A stretch of 64,000 bases of DNA, from NCBI GenBank assembly GCA_023412005.1, contig JAEYOE010000006.1, forward strand, positions 15,523 to 79,522, given 5' to 3'. Origin of the DNA: Bacillota bacterium (GTDB lineage Bacteria > Bacillota > Clostridia > Christensenellales > SZUA-584). Shown piece by piece: positions 41,456 through 50,821 of the stretch (the stretch's first letter is position 1; the number at the start of each line of letters is the position of its first letter). The notes under the pieces were generated by a model. It had not been told where the DNA came from and searched no databases. It was given only the letters and a program-made list of their open reading frames with translations. A program made the position numbers and the translations under genes.

Positions 41456-42370
41456 ATGAAAAAATCAATGAGCTTGTTTTTGGTTCTTGTCATGGTTATC
41501 GGCCTTGTGGCTGTAACCGGCTGCTCTGCACCTTCGGCTTCGCCTGATGTGTCGGAATCCGCAGCACCTTCGGAATCCGTTGCGGCATCAGAATCTGCCG
41601 AAACAGCTGAATCTGAAGCTCCCGCAGAAGCGCAGGAATTCCGTGTGGGTATGGAATGCAACTATGCGCCTTTCAACTGGACACAGACAGATGACAGCAA
41701 CGATGCCGTGGAAATTGCAGCGGGCGGATTTGCAGGCGGCTACGACGTTGAAATCGCTAAGAAAATAGCGGAAGGTCTCGGCAGAAAGCTTGTTATTGTG
41801 AAAACGGAATGGGACGGCCTGATTCCCGCTCTGACATCCGGCAAAATTGATGCGATAATCGCCGGTATGTCACCGACCGACGAACGCAAAGTGTCTGTGG
41901 ATTTCACAGAAAACTATTATACCTCCGAGCTTGTTGTTGTCGTGAAAAAGGACAGCAAGTATGCGAGCGCCACGTCTCTTGCCGATTTCTCCGGCGCGAA
42001 AATCACAGGCCAGCTTAACACATTCCACTACACCGTTATTCCGCAGATAGAAGGCGTTAGCCAGCAGACCGCTTTGGAAAGCTTCCCGGCGATGATCGTG
42101 GCGCTGACATCCGGCAAAATCGACGGCTATATTTCCGAGAAGCCGGGCGCGGTTTCGGCGATGGAATCGAACGCTGATTTAACATTTGTTGAATTCGCAG
42201 ACGGTAAAGGCTTTGAAACCTCTCCTGATGACGTGGCCGTGGCTGTTGCAATTAAAAAGGGTCAGGAAGATCTGATCAAATCGATCAATGAAATTCTGGC
42301 CGGAATCACAGAAGATCAGCGTTTAGAGCTTATGAACGCCGCAGTGAAGAATCAGCCGCTTCAGGGCTAA
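41456..42370 (+). CDS. Amino-acid ABC transporter substrate-binding lipoprotein
   Basis: Family-3 solute-binding protein of 304 residues. Lipobox VTGC near residue 23, then a Ser/Glu/Ala/Pro linker (about 24-60), then the two-lobe domain with FRVGMECNYAPFNWTQ, GGYDVEIAKKIAEGLG and GLIPALTSGKIDAIIAGM (hallmark). Binds a polar amino acid outside the cell; the ligand cannot be read from sequence. First gene of a three-gene operon. Confidence 0.93.
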   Translation: MKKSMSLFLVLVMVIGLVAVTGCSAPSASPDVSESAAPSESVAASESAETAESEAPAEAQEFRVGMECNYAPFNWTQTDDSNDAVEIAAGGFAGGYDVEIAKKIAEGLGRKLVIVKTEWDGLIPALTSGKIDAIIAGMSPTDERKVSVDFTENYYTSELVVVVKKDSKYASATSLADFSGAKITGQLNTFHYTVIPQIEGVSQQTALESFPAMIVALTSGKIDGYISEKPGAVSAMESNADLTFVEFADGKGFETSPDDVAVAVAIKKGQEDLIKSINEILAGITEDQRLELMNAAVKNQPLQG

Positions 42371-42414
42371 GAGAAATGGGCTAACAATATAACAGAAGAA
42401 GATAGGATAACATT

Positions 42415-43200
42415 ATGCCGCAAGGATTTTTGGACAGGATAATATTTTTTATCGATAAGTATGGTTCTTTGTTTTTGCAGGGAGCAGGGACAACACTGCT
42501 CATCGCTATTGTGGGCACCATCATTGGTTTTTTGATCGGTGTGCTTGTGGCAATTGTCAGAACAATCCCAATCCAGTCCAAAGATAACATTATAAAAAAA
42601 GTATTGTTAAAGGTTGCGCGCGGAATACTGACCGCTTATGTCGAGGTATTCCGCACCACGCCGATGATGGTGCAGGCGATGGTGATATACTACGGGTCTA
42701 TGGAGTTGTTTGGTCTTGATATGTCTCCGCTGGTTGCCGGTATATTCATCATATCCATTAATACGGGTGCGTATATGGCAGAGATTGTGCGAGGTGGCAT
42801 CATATCCATCGATCTTGGGCAAACGGAGGGGGCACAGTCCATCGGCATGACGCACTGGCAGACGATGGTGCATGTGGTTATGCCGCAGGCGCTGAGAAAC
42901 ATTATGCCTTCTATCGGCAATGAGTTTGTCATCAATATTAAGGATAGTTCTGTGCTATCCGTTATTTCTGTCACAGAACTATTCTTTATAACGAAATCGG
43001 CTGCGGGTACATTTGCAACGTTTTTCGAACCGGCGGCAATTGCGTGCGTGATTTATTTTGTTATCAACTTCACATTAACTCGTATACTTCTTAAAATCGA
43101 GAAAAAAATGGACGGGCCGGATTCGTATGTGATCGGTTCGCAGAACATGACAGCGGAAGAAATGAAATTATTACACGACAAGACTGAGGGGAAGAAATGA
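42415..43200 (+). CDS. Amino-acid ABC transporter permease
   Basis: HisM/GlnP-type inner-membrane permease of 261 residues with about five helices. The cytoplasmic coupling helix region (GGIISIDLGQTEGAQSIGMT) is the EAA loop of this family. Overlaps the ATPase gene by four bases (ATGA). Works with the binding protein upstream and the ATPase downstream to import a polar amino acid. Confidence 0.94.
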   Translation: MPQGFLDRIIFFIDKYGSLFLQGAGTTLLIAIVGTIIGFLIGVLVAIVRTIPIQSKDNIIKKVLLKVARGILTAYVEVFRTTPMMVQAMVIYYGSMELFGLDMSPLVAGIFIISINTGAYMAEIVRGGIISIDLGQTEGAQSIGMTHWQTMVHVVMPQALRNIMPSIGNEFVINIKDSSVLSVISVTELFFITKSAAGTFATFFEPAAIACVIYFVINFTLTRILLKIEKKMDGPDSYVIGSQNMTAEEMKLLHDKTEGKK

Positions 43201-43934
43201 GCGAAGCGGTTATTCAGATCAACCATCTTGGGAAGACGTTCGGTAAAAACGAGGTTCTCAAGGATATCAATTTCAGCGTCGATAAAGGCGAGGTCGTCTG
43301 CATTATCGGCTCGTCCGGATCGGGCAAGTCCACGCTGCTTCGCTGCGTCAATCTCCTTGAAACGCCCACGAAGGGCGAGATACTGTATCATGGCAAGAAC
43401 ATTCAGCATTCTGATCAGCCGATTTCCGAATACCGTACTAAGGTGGGTATGGTGTTTCAGCAGTTCAACCTGTTTAATAACTTAAACGTGCTGAACAACT
43501 GTGTGGTGGGGCAGATTCAGGTGCTGGGCAGAAAACGCCACGAGGCGGAGGAACGCGCCAAGCACTTTCTTGAAAAGGTGGGCATGCTGCAGTTTATCAA
43601 CGCCAAGCCGCGTCAAATTTCGGGCGGCCAGAAGCAGCGCGTGGCGATTGCGCGGGCGCTTTCGATGGACCCTGAGGTGCTGCTGTTCGATGAACCAACC
43701 TCTGCTCTCGATCCTGAGATGGTCGGCGAGGTGCTGGGCGTTATGAAGACGCTGGCGGGTTCGGGGCTCACCATGATGATTGTGACGCATGAGATGGCTT
43801 TCGCAAGGGATGTGGCAACGCGTGTTTGTTTCATGGATGAAGGCGTGATTGTGGAAGAAGATGCACCGAGTGTGATATTCGGCGCGCCGAAGCACGAGCG
43901 TACACGCCAGTTCTTAACAAGGGTTTTGGGATAA
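43197..43934 (+). CDS. Amino-acid ABC transporter ATP-binding protein
   Basis: GlnQ-type ATPase of 245 residues: Walker A GSSGSGKSTLLRCVN, Q-loop VFQQFNLF, signature ISGGQKQRVAIARAL, Walker B LLFDEPTSALDPE and H-loop VTHEM. Length is standard. A strong terminator follows, closing the three-gene operon. Confidence 0.96.
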   Translation: MSEAVIQINHLGKTFGKNEVLKDINFSVDKGEVVCIIGSSGSGKSTLLRCVNLLETPTKGEILYHGKNIQHSDQPISEYRTKVGMVFQQFNLFNNLNVLNNCVVGQIQVLGRKRHEAEERAKHFLEKVGMLQFINAKPRQISGGQKQRVAIARALSMDPEVLLFDEPTSALDPEMVGEVLGVMKTLAGSGLTMMIVTHEMAFARDVATRVCFMDEGVIVEEDAPSVIFGAPKHERTRQFLTRVLG

Positions 43935-43955
43935 ACAATCAATCAAACATGATAA

Positions 43956-43981
43956 AAGCTCCGTCTGCGGAGCTTTTTTTA
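43956..43981 (+). terminator. Intrinsic terminator of the ABC operon
   Basis: AAGCTCCG / CGGAGCTT stem with a four-base loop and a T-run. Confidence 0.92.
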
Positions 43982-44025
43982 TGGCTCTATGTCAATTTTA
44001 GGGAGATTGAATATTTTGCGTCTTC

Positions 44026-44784
44026 TTAATTAGAATTTACCGCTGTCACAAGTGCATTACAGACAGAAACAAACAAATCCTTAGTCAATGTACCGTGTTT
44101 TTCTCTATCTTCAAAATTTGCATAATACTCGTCGCACCAAAAATCTTTGCCGGTAATGAAATGCCACCATAAAGAATCAGCGATATAATATAACTGTCTT
44201 GCTAATTGGGAATAATTCTTTAAAACAATTAGGCTGTCTGCATTTTCAGGTACGCTTTTATTAAAATACTTATATGTTCTACTGAAGTATTCAAACCATA
44301 TACTATTATGTTTTTTTGCGAATCCAATTATAGCTTCTAGGTTTTTTAATAAGTCGATTTGTGCAGCCTCTATATCGCACGGCTTTTCAGCAGTATGTTT
44401 CTTCTTATGTGAGAGGTTGTATTCAACATAGTATAATCCCAAAGACGTATAATGAGTATCACATGTCCAGATATCTGAATGTCCATTGTATGCAGTCTCA
44501 ATAATCCATGATATACCACCAATATACACGCCCTCAACTGACAGGGCCTTTTTATTATTAAGCAAGTGGTTATAGTCTAATTTGAGCCTTGTACACCCAC
44601 CCGATAGAAGGTAATCAAACCACTCGCTTTCATTTCGGGCAATACATATGCTGTCTTCTTTGCTTAGATCATTAAAACATATATTTTCGCGAAAATGCTT
44701 TCTCCAATCTAGGGACACGCTCCCGCCGCTGAGCATTTCGTTTCCATATGACACGATTGCAATTGATCGTTTCATTCCGGCCAT
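44026..44784 (-). CDS. Hypothetical protein (252 aa)
   Basis: Soluble, AT-rich-encoded protein with a good ribosome site (GAGGT seven bases from the ATG). It starts MKRSIAIVSYGNEMLSGGSV after a short lead and has a middle HSDIWTCDTHYTSLGLYYVE and a helical C-terminal half rich in Trp/Tyr. No family recognised. The low GC content differs from neighbours and suggests recent acquisition. It is reverse-oriented, next to an XRE regulator, but the 95-base gap makes cotranscription uncertain. Confidence 0.6.
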   Translation of the reverse strand: MAGMKRSIAIVSYGNEMLSGGSVSLDWRKHFRENICFNDLSKEDSICIARNESEWFDYLLSGGCTRLKLDYNHLLNNKKALSVEGVYIGGISWIIETAYNGHSDIWTCDTHYTSLGLYYVEYNLSHKKKHTAEKPCDIEAAQIDLLKNLEAIIGFAKKHNSIWFEYFSRTYKYFNKSVPENADSLIVLKNYSQLARQLYYIADSLWWHFITGKDFWCDEYYANFEDREKHGTLTKDLFVSVCNALVTAVNSN

Positions 44785-44879
44785 TACAGAACCTCGATCT
44801 CAATTCATTTAGACTGCGATATATAACAAAGTGAATTTGACCATCACAATTTACTCGGTGTTAGTATAAACTTAGTCAA

Positions 44880-45488
44880 TTAATCTCGGTGTACGGGAAA
44901 CTTTATCTTCTTCAGTCTGCCCCAAAGCAGAATAATAATTTGAGCCGGTATGCCGATTAAAAAAATCAGCCATATGTTTTCCGACAGAAACGACATGTAA
45001 ATACAAAGCAGTATGCTCCAAACCAGCAGCGTGATGAACACGAAATTCCAAATACGCTTTCCCCAAATTGAGTTAAACACAATCAGCACCACCGCAGCCG
45101 CAGGCAGCGCGTAAACATACGCCATCCATATCGGCAGATTCACATTGAGCAGACCCAACACCACAAAAACAACGGTGGCAATTAAGAACACGAGCATGGT
45201 GGAAAGCGATGCAATGATAATCTGATTGCGTTTTTTCACCTTTGATATAACCGAAGGTATGCTTTTTTCGCTTTTGTGCGTTTCCTCCAGCAGGTAATCA
45301 ACGGATACTGAAAAAAGATTCGCAATGTTTTTCAGCACAGTGATATCAGGCAAAGACTCGGCACGTTCCCATTTGGAAACCGCTTTGTCGGTATAATTCA
45401 ATTTTTCCGCAAGCTCCGTTTGTGTCCAATTGTTTGATTTTCTTAAGTCAATGATGTTTCTGGCAACAACGGCTTTAAATTCGGACAT
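44880..45488 (-). CDS. XRE-family regulator with C-terminal membrane domain
   Basis: A 202-residue protein: N-terminal Cro/CI-type HTH (IIDLRKSNNWTQTELAEKLN, KAVSKWERAESLPD) then four hydrophobic helices (about 90-195), a layout common in Firmicutes, where the regulator is tethered to the membrane. It likely senses an envelope state. It has its own promoter on the minus strand (45522-45550). Confidence 0.88.
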   Translation of the reverse strand: MSEFKAVVARNIIDLRKSNNWTQTELAEKLNYTDKAVSKWERAESLPDITVLKNIANLFSVSVDYLLEETHKSEKSIPSVISKVKKRNQIIIASLSTMLVFLIATVVFVVLGLLNVNLPIWMAYVYALPAAAVVLIVFNSIWGKRIWNFVFITLLVWSILLCIYMSFLSENIWLIFLIGIPAQIIILLWGRLKKIKFPVHRD

Positions 45489-45521
45489 GTCTTGTTATTC
45501 ACCTCGTCATGAACTCAAAAT

Positions 45522-45550
45522 AGTATAACACACGCTTTTATCGGAATCAA
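45522..45550 (-). promoter_or_regulatory. Promoter of the XRE gene
   Basis: Read on the minus strand: TTGATT, 17-base spacer, TATACT. A dyad TCTACC-ATT-GGTAGA lies near 45580 in the same divergent interval. Confidence 0.6.
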
Positions 45551-45729
45551 ATTTTCATTTTGAAGCTTTTTGGGTATGCTCTACCATTGGTAGAATAGCG
45601 ATCGAAACACTCTACTAAACAAACCCAAACAGGAGAGCGGCAGGAATTGCATAATAGAGTGACTTGAAGATGCTCTTGTTGTATCGTTGTGGCAAGATTT
45701 TTATTGCTTGATTAAAGGAGACCAATTCT

Positions 45730-46614
45730 ATGAATGATTATGTACTGACATGCTGTTCCACGGCCGATATGCCGCACGAGTACTTTGTGCAGCGAAATAT
45801 CCCCTATGTCTGCTTTCATTTTATTATGGACGGCGTATCTTATCCGGACGATCTGGGGCAGACAATGCCGTTTGATGTCTTCTTCAGAAAAATGACCGAA
45901 GGCGCATCAACAAAAACTTCTCAGGTGAATGTGGATGAGTTCAAAGAATTTTTTGAACCGTTTTTAAAGCAGGGCAAAGATATATTGCACGTCAGCCTGT
46001 CGTCCGGTATATCCGGTGCTTACAGCTCGGCTATGACGGCCAAGCACGAGCTGCTTGCGCAATACCCCGGAAGACGGATTGCGATTGTGGATTCGCTCGG
46101 CGCATCCTCCGGGTACGGTATGCTGATGGATATGCTGGCAGACAAGCGCGACGAAGGTGCATCGATAGAAGAAGCCAAAGCCTGGGCGGAAGAAAATAAG
46201 CTGCATGTGCATCATTGGTTTTTCTCCACCGACTTAACCTTTTATATCAAGGGCGGCAGGGTGTCTAAAGCGTCAGGGATGCTCGGTACACTGTTGAAAA
46301 TCTGCCCGCTGCTCAATATGGACGCAGAGGGTCATTTAATTCCGCGCGAGAAGATTCGTTCAAAAAAGAAAGTGATTGCCGAAGCGGTTAAAAAAATGGA
46401 GGAGCATGCCATTGGCGGCACCAGCTACTACGGCAAATGCTTTATCTCTCACTCCGCCTGTTATGACGATGCGAGAGCCGTGGCTGATTTGGTGGAGAGC
46501 ACGTTCCCGAATCTTAACGGCAAGGTGTTAATCAACAGCATCGGCACCGTAATCGGTTCGCATACCGGCCCGGGAACGGTGGCGCTCTATTTTGTGGGAG
46601 ATCAGAGAATATGA
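45730..46614 (+). CDS. DegV family fatty-acid-binding protein
   Basis: DegV proteins bind fatty acids and feed fatty-acid kinase FakA in Firmicutes. The 294 residues show SLSSGISGAYSSA and GRVSKASGMLGTLLKICPLL, the family's characteristic loops. AAGGAG precedes the ATG. Overlaps the next membrane-protein gene by four bases, so the pair is an operon. The exact lipid is unknown. Confidence 0.93.
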   Translation: MNDYVLTCCSTADMPHEYFVQRNIPYVCFHFIMDGVSYPDDLGQTMPFDVFFRKMTEGASTKTSQVNVDEFKEFFEPFLKQGKDILHVSLSSGISGAYSSAMTAKHELLAQYPGRRIAIVDSLGASSGYGMLMDMLADKRDEGASIEEAKAWAEENKLHVHHWFFSTDLTFYIKGGRVSKASGMLGTLLKICPLLNMDAEGHLIPREKIRSKKKVIAEAVKKMEEHAIGGTSYYGKCFISHSACYDDARAVADLVESTFPNLNGKVLINSIGTVIGSHTGPGTVALYFVGDQRI

Positions 46615-47189
46615 AAAAGCTCGCCTATGCGATAAGAGTGGCCACCGTTGCGCCGTTCATGGCGCTGGCGATGCTGCTGATACTGTTTTTCCGTAACCCG
46701 CAGTTTTTCGGCGGTTTGCCGGTGTTTTTGCTCGCAGTGCTGTTTTTGGTGGTACTGCCGCTGCTGGCTTACCCGCTGCAGCCGCTTTTAAAAGCGTTTA
46801 AGCATAAGGGGCGAGAAGGGCAAAGAACGCTTGCGCTGATATTTGCCGTTGCGGGGTATTTCTTAGGCTGTGTGACGGCGGCGATTCTTGGTGCGCCGCA
46901 GAATGTCTGGTTCATCTACCTGTCTTATATGCTGTCCGGCTCGTTGGTCGTTTTGCTCAACAAGGTGTTTCACTACCGAGCAAGCGGGCATTCGTGCGGC
47001 GTGACCGGACCGTTTCTGCTGCTGGTTTACTTTGGGCAGACGATTGGCTACATCGGCTTTGTGGTGCTCGCACTGGTTTGGGCCGTGAGCCTTTATATGA
47101 AGCGCCACACCACCATGCAGATCATTGTGGGCGGGCTCATACCGTTTGCGGCTCTGGGGATACTGGTACTCGGTGATATGATATTCTAA
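46611..47189 (+). CDS. Membrane protein with PAP2-like segment
   Basis: Polytopic protein of 192 residues with about five to six helices. The sequence HYRASGHSCGVTGP resembles the PSGH core of PAP2 phosphatases, and KRHTTMQIIVG resembles the third motif, but the first motif is not evident, so activity is doubtful. Cotranscribed with degV, and a lipid-related role is plausible. A degenerate PAP2 relative is my best reading. Confidence 0.6.
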   Translation: MKKLAYAIRVATVAPFMALAMLLILFFRNPQFFGGLPVFLLAVLFLVVLPLLAYPLQPLLKAFKHKGREGQRTLALIFAVAGYFLGCVTAAILGAPQNVWFIYLSYMLSGSLVVLLNKVFHYRASGHSCGVTGPFLLLVYFGQTIGYIGFVVLALVWAVSLYMKRHTTMQIIVGGLIPFAALGILVLGDMIF

Positions 47190-47200
47190 ACAAGCAAAGT

Positions 47201-47243
47201 CAAAGGCACTTATCACATATTGAAGATGATAGGTGCTTTGTTA
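47201..47243 (+). terminator. Probable terminator after the degV pair
   Basis: Imperfect arms CAAAGGCACTTATCA / TGATAGGTGCTTTG, then TTATT. Confidence 0.6.
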
Positions 47244-47340
47244 TTGCATGTTTTTATGATATGGAAAAAATTATCGCCAAGACATGAAACCAAATATCTG
47301 ATAAAATAACAGAGAGATCGCTTTGCGGGAGATGATGATC

Positions 47341-47724
47341 ATGGAAAAGTACTTGTCTGCACAGCAAGTGGCAGAGCTTACCCAGCGTATCGCGCAGCGG
47401 ATAAGAATAACAGCGCCGAAAACGGATGAGCTGAAAACGGCCATATCGCAAAAGGGCAGTTTGCCGCAGCATATAACCGATGGGTATCATCAGCTTTGGG
47501 TGGAAAAGCAGTATATTGCCTACAGCACCATTGACGACCCTAACGTGTATTATGCCTATTTAACCGACAAGCATATCTTCGAAGAAGATCAGTCTTATAT
47601 CAATGCGGCGAATGCGCGTAAAAACTTTATGGAGCTGCCCAAAGGCATCCGCGATCAGTTTAAATATGCCTTACAGATCATGATAGAGGATGAGACGAAC
47701 TACGCCATTCTCGAAAATATATAG
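47341..47724 (+). CDS. Hypothetical protein (127 aa)
   Basis: Starts at ATG 47341 with GGGAG nine bases upstream; the longer frame has no support. A soluble, mostly helical protein with KGSLPQHITDGYHQLWVEKQ and an acidic end. No recognised family. It is 11 bases from the ketopantoate reductase-like gene, so probably shares its transcript. Confidence 0.6.
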   Translation: MEKYLSAQQVAELTQRIAQRIRITAPKTDELKTAISQKGSLPQHITDGYHQLWVEKQYIAYSTIDDPNVYYAYLTDKHIFEEDQSYINAANARKNFMELPKGIRDQFKYALQIMIEDETNYAILENI

Positions 47725-47735
47725 GCGGATCACGG

Positions 47736-48650
47736 ATGATGACGATAAAATCGGTATCGCTGATTGGGCTGGGGGCGCTTGGTGTGCTATTCGGGCACCA
47801 GCTGTCTCAAAAGGTTGCAGACTTCACAGTTGTGGCCGATCAAGCCCGTATTGACCGATACGTGAAAGACGGGATTTACAGCAATGGTGAAAAATGTGAA
47901 TTCCGATACGCAGTGCCAAAGCATACCGACCGGCCCGCCGACTTAATTATTTTTGCTGTAAAATATAACAGCTTAGACGAAGCGATAGAGGTTGTTCGCG
48001 GACGTGTAGGCGAGCATACGATACTGCTTTCACTTCTGAACGGCATTTCCAGCGAGGAGGTCATCGGGAATGCTTTCGGTATTAACAAGGTTGTATACTG
48101 CGTTGCTGAACAGATGGACGCCGTCAAGGTGGGTAACAGGCTCATCTATGCGAATAAAGGGAAGCTTGTTTTCGGAGACAAACAACCGGGCGTTATAACC
48201 GAGAATGTTCGTGCTGTTGATGAGTTCTTGAGCGCGGCTGAAATCCCGCACACCATAGAGACACAGATGATTAAAAAGCTGTGGAGCAAGTTTATGGTCA
48301 ACGTGGGCGTCAATCAGGTGGTGGCCGTATACGGTGATCATTATGCCGACATTCAAAAGCCTGGTGTCCCGCGTGACATGATGATTGCGGCGATGCGTGA
48401 GGTGATGGCGCTGTCCGAAAAGGAAGGCATATACCTCAATGAAACAGACTTTGAATACTGGATGAATGTGCTGGATTCGATCAATCCGGAAGGAAAACCG
48501 TCGATGAGGCAGGATGTTGAGTCCAAGCGATTGAGTGAGCTGGAGCTGTTTGCGGGTACAGTGCTGAGGCTTGGGCGCAAGCATCATCTCAAAATGCCGG
48601 TGAATGCTATGCTTTATGAGGAAATGAAAAAGATCGAGAGTACATATTAA
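47736..48650 (+). CDS. Ketopantoate reductase family protein
   Basis: NADPH-dependent 2-dehydropantoate 2-reductase-type enzyme of 304 residues: Rossmann start SVSLIGLGALGVLFGHQL, VKYNSLDEAI, and the C-terminal helical domain with SMRQDVESKRLSELELFAG, the family signature. It may make pantoate for CoA or reduce another branched 2-keto acid. Neighbours give no pathway. Family assignment firm, PanE role likely but not proven. Confidence 0.88.
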   Translation: MMTIKSVSLIGLGALGVLFGHQLSQKVADFTVVADQARIDRYVKDGIYSNGEKCEFRYAVPKHTDRPADLIIFAVKYNSLDEAIEVVRGRVGEHTILLSLLNGISSEEVIGNAFGINKVVYCVAEQMDAVKVGNRLIYANKGKLVFGDKQPGVITENVRAVDEFLSAAEIPHTIETQMIKKLWSKFMVNVGVNQVVAVYGDHYADIQKPGVPRDMMIAAMREVMALSEKEGIYLNETDFEYWMNVLDSINPEGKPSMRQDVESKRLSELELFAGTVLRLGRKHHLKMPVNAMLYEEMKKIESTY

Positions 48651-48696
48651 CGCAAGACTTTGTAAGTCATAGAAGTTGATATAAAAGAGGTTGATT

Positions 48697-49083
48697 GTGG
48701 ATAATATATTCGAATTAATTCCCCAAAACAAGTTCGATTTCACAAGTATTGAAGAACTTAAGTGCATTGATCCAAATGATGTTGTGCCAATACTAGAAGG
48801 CTTAATGGAATGGATGCAGGATTTAAATTGGCCTGTCGCTCAAGAATTGATAAAAATACTTCCGAGATTCCATGTTCAACTCATTCCGGTGATACGCAAG
48901 ATAATTGACACGAATGATGATATATGGAAATTATGGACATTGGAATTAATGAAAGGATTCCCACGAGAAACTTTATTAATGTTTCAGCCAGAATTAAGAA
49001 GGATGGAGCAAAACCCCTCTGAGGGAGAAAAAAATGAAGAAGTCGATATATGCGCCAATGAAATTCTTCAATTAATATCTTAA
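48697..49083 (+). CDS. DUF5071-type protein
   Basis: A 128-residue helical protein: LIPQNKFDFTSIEELK near the N-terminus and LEWMQDLNWPVAQELIKILP-like core, both typical of DUF5071. No enzyme motifs. GTG 48697 is preferred because AAAGAGG lies six bases upstream. AT-rich. Such proteins are often accessory, sometimes near toxin-immunity genes; no toxin is seen here. Confidence 0.78.
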   Translation: MDNIFELIPQNKFDFTSIEELKCIDPNDVVPILEGLMEWMQDLNWPVAQELIKILPRFHVQLIPVIRKIIDTNDDIWKLWTLELMKGFPRETLLMFQPELRRMEQNPSEGEKNEEVDICANEILQLIS

Positions 49084-49141
49084 ATTGCATTTATAAAAAT
49101 AAGCGTAAAACATTATTTTATACGGTAAGCAGATATAAAAG

Positions 49142-49166
49142 AAGACCGGCACGCGCCGGTCTTTTG
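49142..49166. terminator. Bidirectional terminator
   Basis: AAGACCGGC / GCCGGTCTT stem between convergent DUF5071 and DUF1540 genes, T-run on the plus side and A-run on the other. Confidence 0.8.
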
Positions 49167-49171
49167 CAATC

Positions 49172-49339
49172 TTACTTCTTGGCAAATGTACCGCAGTCTG
49201 TTTCATCCGTGCTGGTTGCATTTCGCGGCAGCACCTCAATACGATCCGCCGTGCAGTGATCTCCGTTCATATAGTAGTAGCACGATACCACCTGGCACTT
49301 AATTCCCGGATTCGCCTGATTCATTTTATGTGATTGCAT
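49172..49339 (-). CDS. DUF1540 domain protein
   Basis: A 55-residue cysteine-containing protein: IKCQVVSCYYYMNGDHCTAD followed by DETDCGTFAKK, the CxxxxC...C...C pattern of DUF1540, a small metal-binding-like family common in spore-formers. GGAGG precedes the ATG with nine-base spacing. Confidence 0.85.
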   Translation of the reverse strand: MQSHKMNQANPGIKCQVVSCYYYMNGDHCTADRIEVLPRNATSTDETDCGTFAKK

Positions 49340-49494
49340 AATCTTCAATCCTCCTTGTTTTTTTTATTTTGCGCAAAGAGCCGTGCATTCATGCGGAAGC
49401 TGACTTAGCAATTCAAATATGTAAGACGTTTTTTGTTCGCAAAAAAGCGAATGATGCTGTTCTGATTGATAACAAATTGGGCGGTTCGCTTGAA

Positions 49495-49507
49495 AAACAC
49501 GAACATT
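49495..49507 (+). promoter_or_regulatory. Candidate PurR box
   Basis: AAACACGAACATT matches the Firmicute PurBox core CGAAC-WW-T with one or two mismatches. An opposite-strand GTTCG lies at 49484-49488. Upstream of the purE promoter. Confidence 0.45.
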
Positions 49508-49542
49508 ATTGAATATGTGTCGTGAAAAGTATGCGACTTTAA

Positions 49543-49572
49543 TTGACATAAGCCGACACGTCGGGTTAGACT
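49543..49572 (+). promoter_or_regulatory. Promoter of the pur operon
   Basis: TTGACA (49543-49548), 18-base spacer, TAGACT (49567-49572), 50 bases before purE. Confidence 0.6.
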
Positions 49573-49621
49573 GAGGTTATTGAAAAAGTTTTAATTCTAG
49601 TTTGAAACAAAGGAGTTAAGT

Positions 49622-50116
49622 ATGAAAGCCGCTGTTGTTATGGGGTCTATATCTGATTTGCCTGTGCTGCAAAAAACAATCAAAACACTCAAGAGCTATG
49701 GCGTACAAGTGGAGGCACGCGTATTAAGCGCGCACAGAACGCCGGATGAAGCCCATGTGTTTGCTGCAGGTGCCGAAAACGAAGGAATTGAGGTGATCAT
49801 TGCGGCCGCGGGCAAAGCCGCGCATCTCGCGGGCGTACTGGCTGCCTACACCACAATGCCGGTTATCGGGCTGCCGGTCAAGTCGTCTACGATGGACGGG
49901 CTTGATTCATTGCTCTCCACGGTGCAGATGCCGCCCGGCATTCCCGTGGCCACGGTTGCGATTGACGGCGCGGAGAACGCCGCGCTGCTCGCTGTGCAGA
50001 TGCTCTCTTTAAAATATCCCGAGCTCAAAACAAAGCTGGCCGCTCACAAGAAGGATATGGCGGCAAAGGTGATGGAAGCGAATAAAAATCTTCAAAAGGA
50101 GATCGAAATATTATGA
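49622..50116 (+). CDS. purE: N5-carboxyaminoimidazole ribonucleotide mutase
   Basis: Class I PurE of 164 residues, moving CO2 on the purine precursor to give CAIR. VMGSISDLPVLQKT and VLSAHRTPDEAHVFA are catalytic signatures. No purK follows, so it may rely on direct CO2 use or a distant purK. AAAGGAG precedes the ATG. First gene of the operon; overlaps purC by four bases. Confidence 0.96.
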   Translation: MKAAVVMGSISDLPVLQKTIKTLKSYGVQVEARVLSAHRTPDEAHVFAAGAENEGIEVIIAAAGKAAHLAGVLAAYTTMPVIGLPVKSSTMDGLDSLLSTVQMPPGIPVATVAIDGAENAALLAVQMLSLKYPELKTKLAAHKKDMAAKVMEANKNLQKEIEIL

Positions 50117-50820
50117 AACAAATGGAGCAGATTTACGAAGGCAAAGCCAAAAAGGTGTACGCAACCGACGATAAAGACTGCGTGATCGTCAGCTACAAGG
50201 ACGACGCGACGGCGTTCAACGGCTTAAAACGCGGCACCATCGTGGGAAAAGGTGTGGTGAACAACAAAGTCAGCAATCACTTCTTCAAGCTGCTGGAAGG
50301 CCATGGGATTCCGACGCATTATGTGGAGCAGCTTTCCGATCGAGAGACGGTTGTTAAAAAGGTGGACATCGTGCCCGTCGAAGTGATCGTGAGAAACAAG
50401 GCCGCCGGAAGCTTTTCCAAACGCATGGGCATTGAAGAAGGCACCGAATTAAAATGCGCCATTCTCGAATACAGCTATAAAAACGACGAACTCGGCGACC
50501 CGTTCATCAACTCGTATTATGTGCGTGCGCTCGGGCTCGCGACTGATGACGAGATGGACAAGATCAAGGAAATATCCTTCAAGGTGAATGATATTTTAAG
50601 CGACTACTTAAAGGGCCTCGGCGTTGAGTTGATTGATTTCAAGCTCGAGTTCGGGCGCTTTCACGGTGATATCATACTCGCGGATGAAATTTCTCCGGAT
50701 ACCTGCCGTTACTGGGACATTGAAACAGGCAAGAAGCTTGATAAAGACCGGTTCCGCAGAGATCTCGGAGACGTGGAAGAGGCATACAAAGAGATTATCA
50801 GCAGACTGATGGGAGAATAG
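50113..50820 (+). CDS. purC: SAICAR synthetase
   Basis: Ligates aspartate to CAIR with ATP. The 235 residues contain YEGKAKKVY, VEVIVRNKAAGSF and LIDFKLEFG (ATP and substrate loops), ending at the normal length. Overlaps purE (ATGA) and precedes purF by one base. Confidence 0.97.
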   Translation: MKQMEQIYEGKAKKVYATDDKDCVIVSYKDDATAFNGLKRGTIVGKGVVNNKVSNHFFKLLEGHGIPTHYVEQLSDRETVVKKVDIVPVEVIVRNKAAGSFSKRMGIEEGTELKCAILEYSYKNDELGDPFINSYYVRALGLATDDEMDKIKEISFKVNDILSDYLKGLGVELIDFKLEFGRFHGDIILADEISPDTCRYWDIETGKKLDKDRFRRDLGDVEEAYKEIISRLMGE

Positions 50821-50821
50821 C

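Noticed and set aside
49364..49549. A 61-codon minus-strand frame between DUF1540 and purE
   Set aside because: No ribosome site, and it overlaps the PurBox-like site and the purE promoter.
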